The notes under the pieces are model-generated. The model was not told the origin of the DNA and did not search any database. It saw nothing but the letters and a program-made list of their open reading frames with translations. 64,000 nucleotides of DNA from Neoaquamicrobium sediminum (GTDB taxonomy: Bacteria > Pseudomonadota > Alphaproteobacteria > Rhizobiales > Rhizobiaceae). This document shows, one piece after another, positions 28,194 through 38,296 of this stretch. How positions within the stretch are numbered: position 1 is the first letter of the stretch; each line of letters begins with the position of its first letter. The stretch lies in the NCBI RefSeq assembly GCF_013240295.1, contig NZ_JABETK010000002.1:1178001-1242000 (forward strand), given 5' to 3'. A program made the translations under genes and the position numbers.

Positions 28194-28634
28194 GTGACGG
28201 ACATAATTTCCGGCGATTTGAAACCGGACCTCGATGCCTCTTCGCAAGAAGGCGAGACCGCGTCCGCGGTCACCATAATCGTCTGCAGTTCCTGCCGCTA
28301 TCCGGGCACGCCGGCCGAAACCTTTCCACGACCCGGATCGGCGCTGGCCGACGCCACCCGCGAGGCCGCGGCAGGCAGCACGGTCGACGTCAGGCAGGTC
28401 GCCTGCCTCGGCAACTGCAAGCGAGGCCTGAGCGCCGCCGTGCTGCGCGCCGGCTCGTGGAGCTACATCTTCGGCGAGCTGGATGCCGGCAGCGCCGCAG
28501 ACCTCGTGACAGGTGCGGAGCTCTTTGCCGGCTCATCTGATGGTTTCATGCCTTTCCGCAATCGGCCCGAAGCGCTCAAGCGCGGCCTCATCGCCCGCGT
28601 CCCCACAGCAGCTAACCTTCAGGATCTCAAATGA
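28194..28634 (+). CDS. DUF1636 predicted metal-binding protein
   Basis: 146 aa from GTG 28194, with AAGGAG 9 nt upstream. Cys residues in VCSSCRYPG (about 30-38) and VACLGNCKRGLSA (about 72-84) resemble the thioredoxin-like 2Fe-2S ferredoxin fold, so a metal or cluster role is likely. DUF1636 genes are regularly found with cobW under B12 riboswitches; the biochemical role is unknown. Its stop overlaps the cobW ATG by four bases. Confidence 0.87.
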   Translation: MTDIISGDLKPDLDASSQEGETASAVTIIVCSSCRYPGTPAETFPRPGSALADATREAAAGSTVDVRQVACLGNCKRGLSAAVLRAGSWSYIFGELDAGSAADLVTGAELFAGSSDGFMPFRNRPEALKRGLIARVPTAANLQDLK

Positions 28635-29667
28635 ACACGTCCGTCCAGCGCATACCCTGCACCGTCGTCACCGGCTTCCTCGGTGCCGGCAAGACCACGC
28701 TCATCCGCAACCTGATCGAGAATGCCGGCGGCAGGAAACTCGCCGTCATCGTCAACGAGTTCGGCGATGTCGGCATCGATGGCGAAATCCTGCGCGGCTG
28801 CGGCGTCGAGAACTGCTCCGAGGAGAACATCGTCGAACTGGCCAATGGCTGCATCTGTTGCACCGTCGCCGACGATTTCGTGCCCGCACTCGACAAGATC
28901 CTCTCGCGCGGCACGGAGGTCGACCACATCCTGATCGAGACGTCGGGCCTCGCCCTGCCCAAGCCGCTGGTGCAGGCGTTCCAGTGGCCAGCAGTGCGCA
29001 ACCGCGTCACGGTTGATAGCGTGGTGGCAGTCGTCGACGGTCCGGCGCTTGCCGCAGGCGAGGTAACGGGCGACCGCGACGCGCTCGAACAGCAGCGGGC
29101 GGCAGACGATCGATCGACCACGACGATCCCGTGGAGGAGGTGTTCGAGGATCAGGTCGCCTGCGCAGACCTGATCGTGCTGTCCAAGAGCGACCTGCTGG
29201 ACGATGCCGCCAGACGCCGCGCCGAAGCGGCGGTGGCCGAACATCTGCCGCGCGCGGTCAAGATCGTTGCCGTCGCCAACGGCCGTATCGATGCCGGTGC
29301 CGTGCTCGGCCTCGGCCTCGCCGTCGAAGACGACATCGAGAACCGCAAGACGCACCACGACGACGAGGAAGATCACGAGCACGACGATTTCGACTCCTTC
29401 GTCATCGAGCTTCCGGCGATCGCAAGCCCCGAGGAGCTTGCCCGCAAGGTGGCAAGCGCTGCTGAGGCTGAGAACGTCCTGCGCCTGAAGGGGTTCGCCC
29501 ATGTCGAGGGCAAGCCGATGCGCCTGCTGGTACAGGCTGTGGGGCCGCGCGTCTCGCACCACTACGACCGCGCCTGGGAAGCCGGAGAAGAGAAGGCGAC
29601 ACGGCTCGTCGTGATCGGCCTGAAGGGGCTCGATCGGGCAGCCGTCGAGAAGCTTCTGGCCGCCTGA
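28631..29667 (+). pseudogene. cobW: Cobalamin biosynthesis GTPase CobW, one frameshift
   Basis: COG0523 GTPase, thought to deliver cobalt during cobalamin synthesis. The first frame (28631-about 29110) has P-loop TGFLGAGKTTL, the NEFGDVGIDG switch region, the metal-binding CxCC in NGCICCTVADD and ETSGLALPKPL. The second frame has DLIVLSKSDLL (guanine specificity), the His/Asp-rich THHDDEEDHEHDDFDSF linker and the CobW C-terminal domain. Between them, GACGATCGATCGACC lacks one base; GAT-TCG-ATC-GAC would restore D-S-I-D-H-D-D-P. About 346 aa when repaired, the normal length. Confidence 0.9.
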
Positions 29668-29671
29668 GACG

Positions 29672-32600
29672 ATGCACATCCTCGCGACATCTTCGGCCTC
29701 TCTGGACGACCTGATCGATCCCGTCGATCTGGCCATGCAGCCGGCGGAGATGATCGCGCTGTCCTTCTCCGACAGCGACCTTGCTGCACTTTCACGGGCT
29801 TGGAAGGCCGCCGACGGCGCGTTGCCCTCGCTGCGGCTGGCGGCCTTGCGCGACTTGCGGCATCCGATGTCCGTCGACCTGTGGCTCGATGGCGCCGGCG
29901 GGAAGGCGAAGGTGGTGGTGGTGCGCCTGCTCGGCGGCCACGACTACTGGCGCTACGGCTGCGACAGGGTGGCGGAAACCGCGCGGCGAAACGGCATCGC
30001 ACTTGCGCTGCTTCCGGGCGAATGCCGCGAGCGCGACGAGCGGCTGGCCGGGCTCTCGACTATTTCCGACGTCGAGTATGACGCCCTGCTGGCCTGTTTC
30101 CGCGAGGGAGGGTCGGACAATCTCGCATCGGCGCTGCGCCATATGGCGCGGCTGGCCGGCCACGCTGTCGAGGCGGCGACGGCGGCACCCATCGCGAAGG
30201 CTGGCTATTATCTGCCGGGCGACGGTGTCGTTACGCCCGAGCAGGTCGTTCCGGATGGCAGGCCCGTCGTGCCGCTGCTGTTCTATCGATCGATGCTGCT
30301 GGCGGACGACGTCGCGCCCATCGTTGCGCTGGCGAATGCGCTTGCGGGGCGCGGTATCTGTGCTCTGCCCATTTTCGTTGCGAGCCTACGCGACGACGCG
30401 GCGCGGGCTCTGCTCAAGGACGCGGTGAAGCGTTTCGCCCCGTCGCTACTGGTCACCGCGACGGCTTTCGCCACCGGTGCCGAACCCGGCGAGCAGAACA
30501 TCTTCGACGAGATCGGCCTTCCGGTGTTTCAGGTAGCGATTGCCACGACGAGGCGAGATGCCTGGGCGGAAGGCCAGCGCGGTCTGGCGCCGCCAGACCT
30601 TGCGATGCATGTGGTCCTGCCGGAACTCGACGGGCGGCTTATGGCCGGCGCAATCTCCTTCAAGCAGGCGGCCGAACCAGACGCCCAACTGGCGTTGAGA
30701 CCCACGGTCAACCGGCCGGAGCTTGACCGGGTCGCGCAGGTGGCCGCCCGCATCGAGGCATTCGTCACGCTGCAACGGACCCCGCCCGCCGAGCGCCGTG
30801 TGGCGATCCTCGTTCCCGACTACCCGGCGGCGGCCGGCCGTACAGGTTATGCCGTCGGCCTCGATGTGCCGCAAAGCGTGCTGGAGATGCTGCACAACCT
30901 GAAGAACGCCGGCTATGCGGTTGAGAAGATTCCCGCTTCAGCGCGCGAGCTGATGCGGCTGCTTAAGCGCGAAAGCGATGCACTTGCGCTTGATGTCTAT
31001 CGGGGCGCACTTGCGAGCCTGCCTTCCGAATCCGCGCAGGCGCTACAGGAAACATGGGGTGATCCCGAACACGATGCGCCGAACGGCATGTTCGGCTTCC
31101 GCGCAGCCCGGTTCGGCAATGTCACCGTCGCGCTTGCACCTGATCGCGGCCGCTCCGCCGACAGGCGCGTCGATTATCACGATCCGGCTCTTCCGCCACG
31201 CCATGCCCTCCTTGCATTCGGCGTCTGGCTGCGCGAAGCGCTTGGCAGCCACGCATTGGTGCATGTGGGTGCGCATGGCACGCTCGAGTGGTTGCCGGGC
31301 AAGACGGTCGCGCTGTCGAACGGCTGCTTCCCCGAGATCGTTGCCGGCGCGCTGCCGGTCATCTACCCCTTTATCGTCAGCAATCCCGGCGAGGCCGCAC
31401 AGGCCAAGCGGCGCATCGCGGCAGTCACGCTCGGGCACCTGACTCCTGCGCTGGTCGGCGCGGGACTGACACAAGAGCAGCAGATGCTTGAGCGGCTGGT
31501 CGACGAGTACGCACAGGCCGACGGGCTCGACCGGCGGCGGCGCGACCGGCTGGCCAAGCTCATCGTGGAAACCGCAGCCGAAACCGGCCTTGCCCGCGAT
31601 GCTGGGGTTTCCACCGACAATCCCGACGAGGCATTGCTGCAGATCGATGCGTGGCTCTGCGACCTCAAGGACTTCGCGGTCAAGGACGGATTGCACATCT
31701 ATGGCCGCAGCCCGGACGGGGAAGTCGACACGGTGCGCAAGGCCAGCGCCGAAGCGGAGCGAAAAGCGTTGTTCGCCGCACTCGACGGCCGACGCATTGC
31801 CGCCGGCCCCTCCGGTGCGCCGGCGCGCGGCCGCACCGATGTCTTCCCCACCGGCCGCAACCTGTTCACGGCCGATCCGCGCACGCTGCCGACGCCGACC
31901 GCCGCCGCGCTCGGCGAGGCGGCGGCAAAAGAGGTCGTGCACGGCTACATGCAGGACCATGGCGACTATCCGCGCGCGATGGTGATCGACCTGTGGGGCT
32001 CGGCCTCCCTGCGTACCGGCGGCGAGGAAATCGCGCAGGGGCTGGCGCTGATGGGCTGCCGCCCGCAATGGGACCATGCGACCGGGCGCGTCACCGGCAT
32101 CGAGGTGCTGCCGCCTGCCGCTATCGGGCGCCCGCGCGTCGACTTGACCTGGCGTATTTCCGGCCTGTTCCGCGACATGTTCCCGACCCAGATCGCTCTG
32201 ATCGACGCAGCGGTTGCCGCCGTCGCTGCGCGCGACGAGGCCGCTTCGGAGAACCCGCTGGTCGCTGGCCGCCGCTCTGGTGATGCGCGGCCCGTTCGAA
32301 TCTTTGGGTCCGCACCCGGTACCTATGGCTCCGGCATCGAGGAGAAGCTCGCGAGCGGCGCATGGGACGAGCGTGCGGAACTCGGGCGCGCCTATCTCGA
32401 CGCCGCCAGCCATGCCTATGGCGGCGTGGATGGCGAGGGCCTGGCCGTGCCCGGCGCGTTCGCTGAACGTATCGCCGGCGCCGACCTGCTCGTGCATGTC
32501 AGCGACGACCCCGGCCGCGACATTCTCGAAGGTTCGGCGGACGTCGCCTTCGTCGGAGGCTTCGCGGCGGCGGTCGCGGCGCTCGGCGGCAAGGCCGACA

Positions 32601-33013
32601 TCGTCATGCTCGACGTCACCGATCCGGCGCGGCCGCGCGGCCACTCCATCGTTTCCGCAGTGACGCGTACCGTCCGCGCCCGCGCGCTCAATCCGCGCTT
32701 CATCGCTGGCCAGATGCGCCACGGCCCGCGCGGCGGCGCGGAATTTGCCGAGACTGTGGATCGTCTGGTGGGTTTTGCCGAAACGACGGAAGCGATCCCC
32801 GGCAACCTGCTGGAAGATGTGCACGACGCCTATCTCGGCGACCCGGTGGTGCGCGCCTTCCTGCTCGACCAGAACCCGGCAGCCGCCCGCGCCATCGCCG
32901 AGCGGTTCGCGGCGGCACGCCGGCGCGGGCTCTGGCATCCGCTGCGCAATTCGGTCGACGAGGATCTGGCCGCGCTCATCGCCGAGGCGCAGGCGCTGGA
33001 GGAGGCCGCATGA
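29672..33013 (+). CDS. cobN: Cobaltochelatase subunit CobN
   Basis: 1,113 aa, the large substrate-binding subunit of the aerobic ATP-dependent cobaltochelatase that inserts Co2+ into hydrogenobyrinic acid a,c-diamide. Family blocks: LLGGHDYWRYG near residue 90, VHVGAHGTLEWLPGKTVALS near 530, TGRNLFTADPRTLPT near 725 and LVHVSDDPGRDILEGS near 940. Starts 5 nt after cobW and overlaps cobG by 4 bp. The partner AAA+ subunits CobS and CobT are not in this window; in relatives they are encoded elsewhere. It is a little shorter than the Pseudomonas denitrificans protein (about 1,275 aa). Confidence 0.94.
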   Translation: MHILATSSASLDDLIDPVDLAMQPAEMIALSFSDSDLAALSRAWKAADGALPSLRLAALRDLRHPMSVDLWLDGAGGKAKVVVVRLLGGHDYWRYGCDRVAETARRNGIALALLPGECRERDERLAGLSTISDVEYDALLACFREGGSDNLASALRHMARLAGHAVEAATAAPIAKAGYYLPGDGVVTPEQVVPDGRPVVPLLFYRSMLLADDVAPIVALANALAGRGICALPIFVASLRDDAARALLKDAVKRFAPSLLVTATAFATGAEPGEQNIFDEIGLPVFQVAIATTRRDAWAEGQRGLAPPDLAMHVVLPELDGRLMAGAISFKQAAEPDAQLALRPTVNRPELDRVAQVAARIEAFVTLQRTPPAERRVAILVPDYPAAAGRTGYAVGLDVPQSVLEMLHNLKNAGYAVEKIPASARELMRLLKRESDALALDVYRGALASLPSESAQALQETWGDPEHDAPNGMFGFRAARFGNVTVALAPDRGRSADRRVDYHDPALPPRHALLAFGVWLREALGSHALVHVGAHGTLEWLPGKTVALSNGCFPEIVAGALPVIYPFIVSNPGEAAQAKRRIAAVTLGHLTPALVGAGLTQEQQMLERLVDEYAQADGLDRRRRDRLAKLIVETAAETGLARDAGVSTDNPDEALLQIDAWLCDLKDFAVKDGLHIYGRSPDGEVDTVRKASAEAERKALFAALDGRRIAAGPSGAPARGRTDVFPTGRNLFTADPRTLPTPTAAALGEAAAKEVVHGYMQDHGDYPRAMVIDLWGSASLRTGGEEIAQGLALMGCRPQWDHATGRVTGIEVLPPAAIGRPRVDLTWRISGLFRDMFPTQIALIDAAVAAVAARDEAASENPLVAGRRSGDARPVRIFGSAPGTYGSGIEEKLASGAWDERAELGRAYLDAASHAYGGVDGEGLAVPGAFAERIAGADLLVHVSDDPGRDILEGSADVAFVGGFAAAVAALGGKADIVMLDVTDPARPRGHSIVSAVTRTVRARALNPRFIAGQMRHGPRGGAEFAETVDRLVGFAETTEAIPGNLLEDVHDAYLGDPVVRAFLLDQNPAAARAIAERFAAARRRGLWHPLRNSVDEDLAALIAEAQALEEAA

Positions 33014-34197
33014 GCACCGACTTGCGCCGGGGCGCCTGCCCTTCCCTGTCCGCGCCGATGCAGACCGGCGACGGCCTGCTTGCGCGGCTCAACCCCGCCG
33101 ACGGCGCGCTTACGGGCCACCAGCTTGCCGGTGTGGCGGATGCAGCCGAAGCGTTCGGAAACGGCCAGCTTGAAATCTCCGCCCGCGGCAACCTGCAGAT
33201 CAGGGGACTGACACGCACTTCGGCGGGCGTCCTTGCAGATGCGGTCGCGGAGTTGGGCATCGCGGTCCACCCAGGCATCGAAGTACGGACGGGCGCGCTT
33301 GCCGGGCTCGACGCCGGGGAGATTGCAGACCCCCTCCGGATTGCCCAAGCGATCCGAAAACGGGCACTGCCGCTTGCCGACCGGCTTGCGCCCAAGCTGT
33401 CGGTGGTGATCGATGGCGGCGGCGCCCTGCCTCTCCATGTACTTGTTGCGGATGTGCGGCTCCGAGCCATCTCGGCACGCGAGTGGCTGGTGGAAGCAGG
33501 CCGCACGGTGGTCGGCACCGGTGGGCCGGACGCGGCTGTCGATGCGGCGATCTTCGTGCTCGACCATCTGTCGGAACGCGGCCCCGGCGCGCGCGGTCGC
33601 GACCTGGACGACGCCGCGATAAGCGCGGTTTCCGCCAGCCTGAAACCCACCCCGCAAAGAGCCCCGGCGCAAGCGACGCTGCCGGTCGGGCGCTTTCCAT
33701 TGCGCGACGGCAGGATGGCACGCGGCATTGCGCTGGCTTTCGGCCAGATCGATGCGAGCAGCCTCAGAACCCTTGCACAAGCGGCGGAATCGGAAACGGT
33801 CTTCCGGCTTGCGCCCGGCCGTGGACTGCTGGTGCTGAACATGTCAGAGGCCGAAGAACGCACGCTGGTCGAGACCGCCACCCGGCTTGGTCTCGTGACC
33901 GAAGCGAGCGATCCCAGGCTGCGCATCGTGACCTGCGCCGGGGCGCCAGCGTGTGCCTCCGCTCATCTGGCTACCAAGGCGATCGCCGCTGCCCTGGCAA
34001 TGGAGATACCGGATGGAAGCGGGATCGTTCATCTTTCCGGCTGTGCCAAGCAGTGCGCCAACCCGCGACGGGCGGCCGCGACCCTGATCGGCGGGGCGCA
34101 AGGCTACGAAATCGAAACGAAGGACGACGCCATGCGCGCGCGGCTTAAGCGCATCGCCGAAAGCCATGGCGCTGCGGCGCGGAGACGGAGTGCATGA
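33010..34197 (+). CDS. cobG: Precorrin-3B synthase
   Basis: 395 aa sulfite-reductase-like oxygen-dependent monooxygenase that sets up ring contraction in the aerobic pathway. Fe-S/siroheme ligand motif: TCAGAPACASAH (Cys-x5-Cys, about residues 311-317) and LSGCAKQCANPR (Cys-x3-Cys, about 349-353). The N-terminal RGACPSLSAPMQTGDGLLAR and ISARGNLQIRGL are family blocks. Its presence shows the oxygen-dependent route. Four-base overlaps on both sides. Confidence 0.93.
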   Translation: MSTDLRRGACPSLSAPMQTGDGLLARLNPADGALTGHQLAGVADAAEAFGNGQLEISARGNLQIRGLTRTSAGVLADAVAELGIAVHPGIEVRTGALAGLDAGEIADPLRIAQAIRKRALPLADRLAPKLSVVIDGGGALPLHVLVADVRLRAISAREWLVEAGRTVVGTGGPDAAVDAAIFVLDHLSERGPGARGRDLDDAAISAVSASLKPTPQRAPAQATLPVGRFPLRDGRMARGIALAFGQIDASSLRTLAQAAESETVFRLAPGRGLLVLNMSEAEERTLVETATRLGLVTEASDPRLRIVTCAGAPACASAHLATKAIAAALAMEIPDGSGIVHLSGCAKQCANPRRAAATLIGGAQGYEIETKDDAMRARLKRIAESHGAAARRRSA

Positions 34198-34829
34198 CGG
34201 CAGCGAACGACTACATACGCGATGGAACGGCGATCTACGAAAAATCCTTCGCCATCATCCGCGCAGAAGCCGACCTGTCGCGTTTCAGCGTCGCGGAATC
34301 GGATATCGCGGTTCGCATGATCCATGCCTGCGGGCTGGTTGAGGCAGCCGAAGCCTTTCATTTCTCGCCGGATTTCGTGTCTGCCGGGCGCAAAGCCCTG
34401 ACGGACGGCGCGCCGATCCTGTGTGATGCCGAAATGGTGGCCCATGGCGTCACCCGTGCCCGCCTGCCGGCCAACAATGCCGTGATCTGTACGCTGCGCG
34501 ATCCGCGCACCGCCGAGCTTGCCGCAAGCATGGGCAATACGCGCTCTGCCGCCGCACTTGAACTCTGGCGCGATCACCTCGCCGGCGCCGTCGTCGCGAT
34601 CGGCAATGCGCCGACGGCACTGTTTCATCTACTCGACATGCTGTCGGCCGGCGCGCCGAAACCCGCTGCGATCATCGGCATGCCGGTCGGCTTCGTCGGT
34701 GCTGCCGAATCCAAGGACGCACTGGCCGAAGGCAGCCACGGCGTGCCGTTTGCCATCGTGCGCGGACGGCTGGGCGGCAGCGCGATGACGGCCGCTGCGA
34801 TCAACGCACTCGCGAGGCCGGGACTGTGA
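34194..34829 (+). CDS. cobH: Precorrin-8X methylmutase
   Basis: 211 aa CobH/CbiC. Moves the C-11 methyl to C-12 to give hydrogenobyrinic acid. The proposed catalytic His lies in VRMIHACGLVEAAE (about residue 43); ILCDAEMVAHGVTR, NAPTALFHLLDM and IIGMPVGFVGAAESK are family blocks. ATGA overlaps at both ends. Confidence 0.95.
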   Translation: MTAANDYIRDGTAIYEKSFAIIRAEADLSRFSVAESDIAVRMIHACGLVEAAEAFHFSPDFVSAGRKALTDGAPILCDAEMVAHGVTRARLPANNAVICTLRDPRTAELAASMGNTRSAAALELWRDHLAGAVVAIGNAPTALFHLLDMLSAGAPKPAAIIGMPVGFVGAAESKDALAEGSHGVPFAIVRGRLGGSAMTAAAINALARPGL

Positions 34830-35550
34830 CGGGAAAACTGATTGGCGTCGGGACCGGCCCAGGCGATCCGGAACTGCTAACCTTGAAGGCGGTGCGCGCA
34901 CTGGCGGAGGCCGACGTGATCGCCCATTTCGCCAAGCGCGGCAATTCCAGCAATGCGCGCCGCATCGTGGCGGGGCACTTGCGACTGGGCTGGTGGAACT
35001 GCCGCTACTCTACCCGGTCACCACCGAAATCGCGCGCAGCGACGACGCTTACGGCTCGGCGATCGGCACGTTCTACGAGGAAGCCGCAGCCTCGGTTGCC
35101 GCACATCTGGAAGCCGGCCGCAGCGTCGCCGTGCTGAGCGAGGGCGATCCTCTTTTCTACGGCTCCTACATGCACCTCCACGTGCGCCTTGCGAACCGTT
35201 TTCCGACCGAGGTGATTCCGGGCGTCACGGCCATGTCCGGCGCCTGGTCGGCGGTTGGCGCGCCCATCGCCCAGGGCGACGACGTCCTGTGCGTGCTGCC
35301 CGGCACCCTGCCTGACGATGAGCTCGCACGGCGCCTTTCGGCTTCCGAGGCGTGCGTCATCATGAAGGTCGGGCGCAACCTGCCGCGTATCCGTCGCGCG
35401 CTCGACATCGCCGGACGGCTCGACGAGGCAATCTATGTCGAGCGCGCCACGATGGCAGAAATGACGTTTGCCCGGCTGTCCGAACGGCCGGACGATGCGG
35501 CTCCCTACTTTTCCATCGTGCTCGTGCCGGGATGGAGCGGGCGACGATGA
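34826..35550 (+). pseudogene. cobI: Precorrin-2 C20-methyltransferase, one frameshift
   Basis: SAM-dependent tetrapyrrole methyltransferase. The first frame gives LIGVGTGPGDPELLTLKAVR and FAKRGNSSNARRIVAG; after about 34990 the second frame gives ELPLLYPVTTE, VAVLSEGDPLFYGSYMHL and EVIPGVTAMSGAWSA. CTGGGCTGGTGG lacks one base relative to a G-L-V-E-L-P reading. About 241 aa when repaired. GTG 34826 overlaps the cobH stop, and its own stop overlaps the cobJ ATG (35547). Confidence 0.9.
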
Positions 35551-36323
35551 ATGAGCAAACGACCACAGGCCGGCTGACCGTGGTAGGGCTTGGGCCGGGC
35601 AGTCCGCGCCAGCTCACGCCCGAAGCTCACGCGGCGATCGAAGCATCCAGCGACCTGTTCGGCTACGGTCCCTATCTCGACCGCATCGCGCTGCTGCCGG
35701 GCCAGACTGCACACCGCTCCGACAACCGGGAAGAAATTGCGCGTGCTTCGGCGGCACTCGAACTGGCGGCAAGCGGCCGCCAGGTAGCCGTGGTTTCCGG
35801 CGGCGATGCCGGCGTCTTTGCCATGGCAGCAGCCGTGTGCGAGGCCATCGAGGCAGGACCGGAAACCTGGCGGGAACTGGAAATTTCGATCGTGCCGGGC
35901 GTGACCGCGATGCTTGCCGTGGCAGCCAGTGTCGGCGCACCGCTCGGCCATGATTTCTGCGCGCTGTCGCTGTCCGACAACCTCAAGCCCTGGGAAACGA
36001 TTGAACAGCGCCTGCGCGCGGCTGCTTCAGCCGGCTTCGTGATCGCGATCTACAATCCGGTCAGCCGCGCAAGACCTTGGCAGCTCGACAGGGCGTTCAC
36101 GATCCTGCGAGAAGAGTTGCCCGAGACCGTGCCGGTTGTCTTCGGTCGCGCAGCCGGCAGGGCTGACGAGAAAATGACGTTGACCGATCTGGCGGGTGCC
36201 GAGGGCGCGCTCGCCGACATGGCGACCTGCGTCATTGTCGGCTCGCTCGAAACGAGAACGGTCCCGCGTAATGGATTGCCGCCCCTCGTTTATTCGCCGC
36301 GATCAACCGGCAGGCCAGCATGA
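35547..36323 (+). CDS. cobJ: Precorrin-3B C17-methyltransferase
   Basis: 258 aa tetrapyrrole methylase that methylates C-17 with ring contraction. Contains LTVVGLGPGSPRQLTPEA (SAM loop), VAVVSGGDAGVFAMA, SIVPGVTAMLAVAASVGAPL, FCALSLSDNLKPWE and FVIAIYNPVSRARPWQL. Start 35547 overlaps cobI by 4 bp. Its 3' end overlaps the convergent cobK by 34 bp. Confidence 0.95.
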   Translation: MNEQTTTGRLTVVGLGPGSPRQLTPEAHAAIEASSDLFGYGPYLDRIALLPGQTAHRSDNREEIARASAALELAASGRQVAVVSGGDAGVFAMAAAVCEAIEAGPETWRELEISIVPGVTAMLAVAASVGAPLGHDFCALSLSDNLKPWETIEQRLRAAASAGFVIAIYNPVSRARPWQLDRAFTILREELPETVPVVFGRAAGRADEKMTLTDLAGAEGALADMATCVIVGSLETRTVPRNGLPPLVYSPRSTGRPA

Positions 36324-37060
36324 CTGCATATGCGCATGATGGCTTCGTCCACGGTCGCTGCGGCATCCCCAACCGGCGGCTGCGGCCTAGAGACCATGAC
36401 GACCAGCAGGCCAAGCTGGCGCGCAGCCGCGATCTTGCCGTAGGTGGCCTCGCCGCCGCTGTTCTTGGCAACGACGATCTCGATGCCGTGCGCAAGCAAA
36501 AGCGCGTGTTCGTCGGCTTCCGCAAACGGTCCGCGATCGAGGATGTAATGCGCGCCGGCGATCCGCTCAGCCATGTCCACCGGCTCGACGCTTCGCACGA
36601 TGTAGCGGTGTTGCGGACGGATAGCGAAGCGACCGGCTTCCTGCCGTCCGATGGCGAGAAACACCGTGCGCGGCGCTTCGCCGAGCAGAGCCGCCGCGTG
36701 GTCGATGTCGCAGGCCGCGACCCAGTCGTCGCCGGGCTGCGGCTCCCATGGCGCTCGCTCCAGCCGCACGAGCGGCACGGCGGCCGCACGCGACGCCTCA
36801 ACGGCATTGGCGGTGATACGTGCGGCGAACGGGTGCGTAGCGTCGACGAGCACGTCGACCTGCCCTGCCAGCAGCCACTGCGCCAACCCCGGTGCGCCAC
36901 CGAAGCCGCCGACGCGTACGTCTCCGGCCTGCGGCAGCGGGTTTTCCGTTCGCCCGGCGAGCGACAGTGTCACGCGCATGTCGCCGCGCGCAACGAGACG
37001 GCGGGCAAGCACGCGTGCCTCGCTGGTGCCGCCGAGGATGAGAACATGCGGGATGGCCAT
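36290..37060 (-). CDS. cobK: Precorrin-6A reductase
   Basis: 256 aa NADPH-dependent reductase. The N-terminal nucleotide loop is VLILGGTSEARVLARRL; also DATHPFAARITANAV, PLVRLERAPWEPQPGDDW, VFLAIGRQE and the late VVAKNSGGEATYGKI. It is inverted relative to cobJ and cobL; its ATG (37060) overlaps the divergent cobL ATG (37059), so cobK and cobL must have promoters inside each other's coding sequence or be read from outside. Confidence 0.94.
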   Translation of the reverse strand: MAIPHVLILGGTSEARVLARRLVARGDMRVTLSLAGRTENPLPQAGDVRVGGFGGAPGLAQWLLAGQVDVLVDATHPFAARITANAVEASRAAAVPLVRLERAPWEPQPGDDWVAACDIDHAAALLGEAPRTVFLAIGRQEAGRFAIRPQHRYIVRSVEPVDMAERIAGAHYILDRGPFAEADEHALLLAHGIEIVVAKNSGGEATYGKIAAARQLGLLVVMVSRPQPPVGDAAATVDEAIMRICSHAGLPVDRGE

Positions 37061-38296
37061 GACGCCATCTAGAGAAGACAGCGCCGCACGCGCAACCGCA
37101 AAACCCTGGCTGAGCATCGTCGGCATAGGCGAGGATGGCCTAGCCGGGCTCGGCGAGGCGGCGCGTGCTGCAATCGCTGAAGCTGCATTCGTGTTCGGTG
37201 GGGCGCGGCACATCGAACTGGCCGCACCGCTGATCGCCGGGGAAAAGCGGCAATGGCCCTCCCCGTTCGATGTTACCGCCGTGCTTGACCTAGTAGGCCA
37301 GAAAGTCTGTGTGATGGCTTCCGGCGACCCGTTTCACCACGGTGTCGGCGCAACGCTGGCGCGCGACCTGCATCCTTCGGAATATGCGGTCTTTCCCGCC
37401 CTTTCAGCCTTCAGCCTCGCTGCAGCACGGCTCGGCTGGCCGCTTCAGGACGTCGCGACCATTTCGCTGCACGGCAGACGGATCGAGTTCCTGCGCCCGC
37501 TGCTGCATCCCGCAACGCGCGTCCTCGCGTTGACTTCGGATGGTGCAGCACCGGCGGCAATTGCGCGAATGATAACGGAGCTGGGCTTCGGCGCCTCAAG
37601 CGTCTGCGTACTGGAAGCCATGGGCGGCCCGAACGAGCAGCGGACCGATATGAAGGCCAGCGAAACAGGCGATCGGCAATTCGGACCGCTCAATGTGCTC
37701 GGTATCGAGGTGGTCGCCGACGACCGCGCATCGGTCCTGCCGCTCGCCGGCATCGGCGACGACCTCTTCGAGCATGACGGCCAGATCACCAAACGCGAGA
37801 TCCGCGCATTGACGCTCTCCGCCCTGGCTCCGCGCCGCGGGAGTTGCTGTGGGATGTCGGCGCCGGATCCGGTTCGATTGCGATAACGTGGATGCTGAAA
37901 CATCCCTCCATGCGCGCAGTCGCCATCGAGCAGCACGCGGATCGCGCGCAACGCATTCGCCTCAATGCCGACACCCTCGGCGTGCTGGAGCTTTCGGTGA
38001 TCGAGGGCTCCGCGCCTGCCGCCCTCGCCGACCTCACTGTCCCGGACGCGATCTTCATCGGCGGCGGCGGTGCCGACGATGGCGTGGCGGAAGCAGCCAT
38101 CGAAGCGCTGAAGCCGGGTGGCCGGCTGGTGGCGAACGCCGTGACGGTGGAGACGGAGACTCTTCTTGCCGGTCTGCACGCGCGGCTGGGCGGCGACCTC
38201 ATCCGCATCGCTCTGTCGCGGGCGGCCCCTGTCGGCACCATGACCGGCTGGCGCCCGGCGATGCCGGTGACGCAGTGGATATGGACGAAGCCATGA
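37059..38296 (+). pseudogene. cobL: Precorrin-6Y C5,15-methyltransferase (CbiE-CbiT fusion), one frameshift
   Basis: A fused enzyme that methylates C-5 and C-15 and decarboxylates. The N-terminal CbiE half has LSIVGIGEDGLAGLGEAA, VFGGARHIEL, VMASGDPFHHGVG and FEHDGQITKREIRALTLSAL; the CbiT half has DVGAGSGSIAITWM (SAM loop), IEGSAPAALADL, IFIGGGGADDGV and LVANAVTVETE. The frame changes near 37838: CGCCGCGGGAGTTG lacks one G that would give R-R-G-E-L-L-W-D-V-G-A-G. About 412 aa when repaired. The stop overlaps cobE by 4 bp. Confidence 0.92.

Noticed and set aside
31043-32938. Open frame of about 631 codons antisense to cobN
   Set aside because: Mirror of a GC-rich, codon-biased gene; no start signal, no recognisable domain, Arg/His/Gly-heavy composition.
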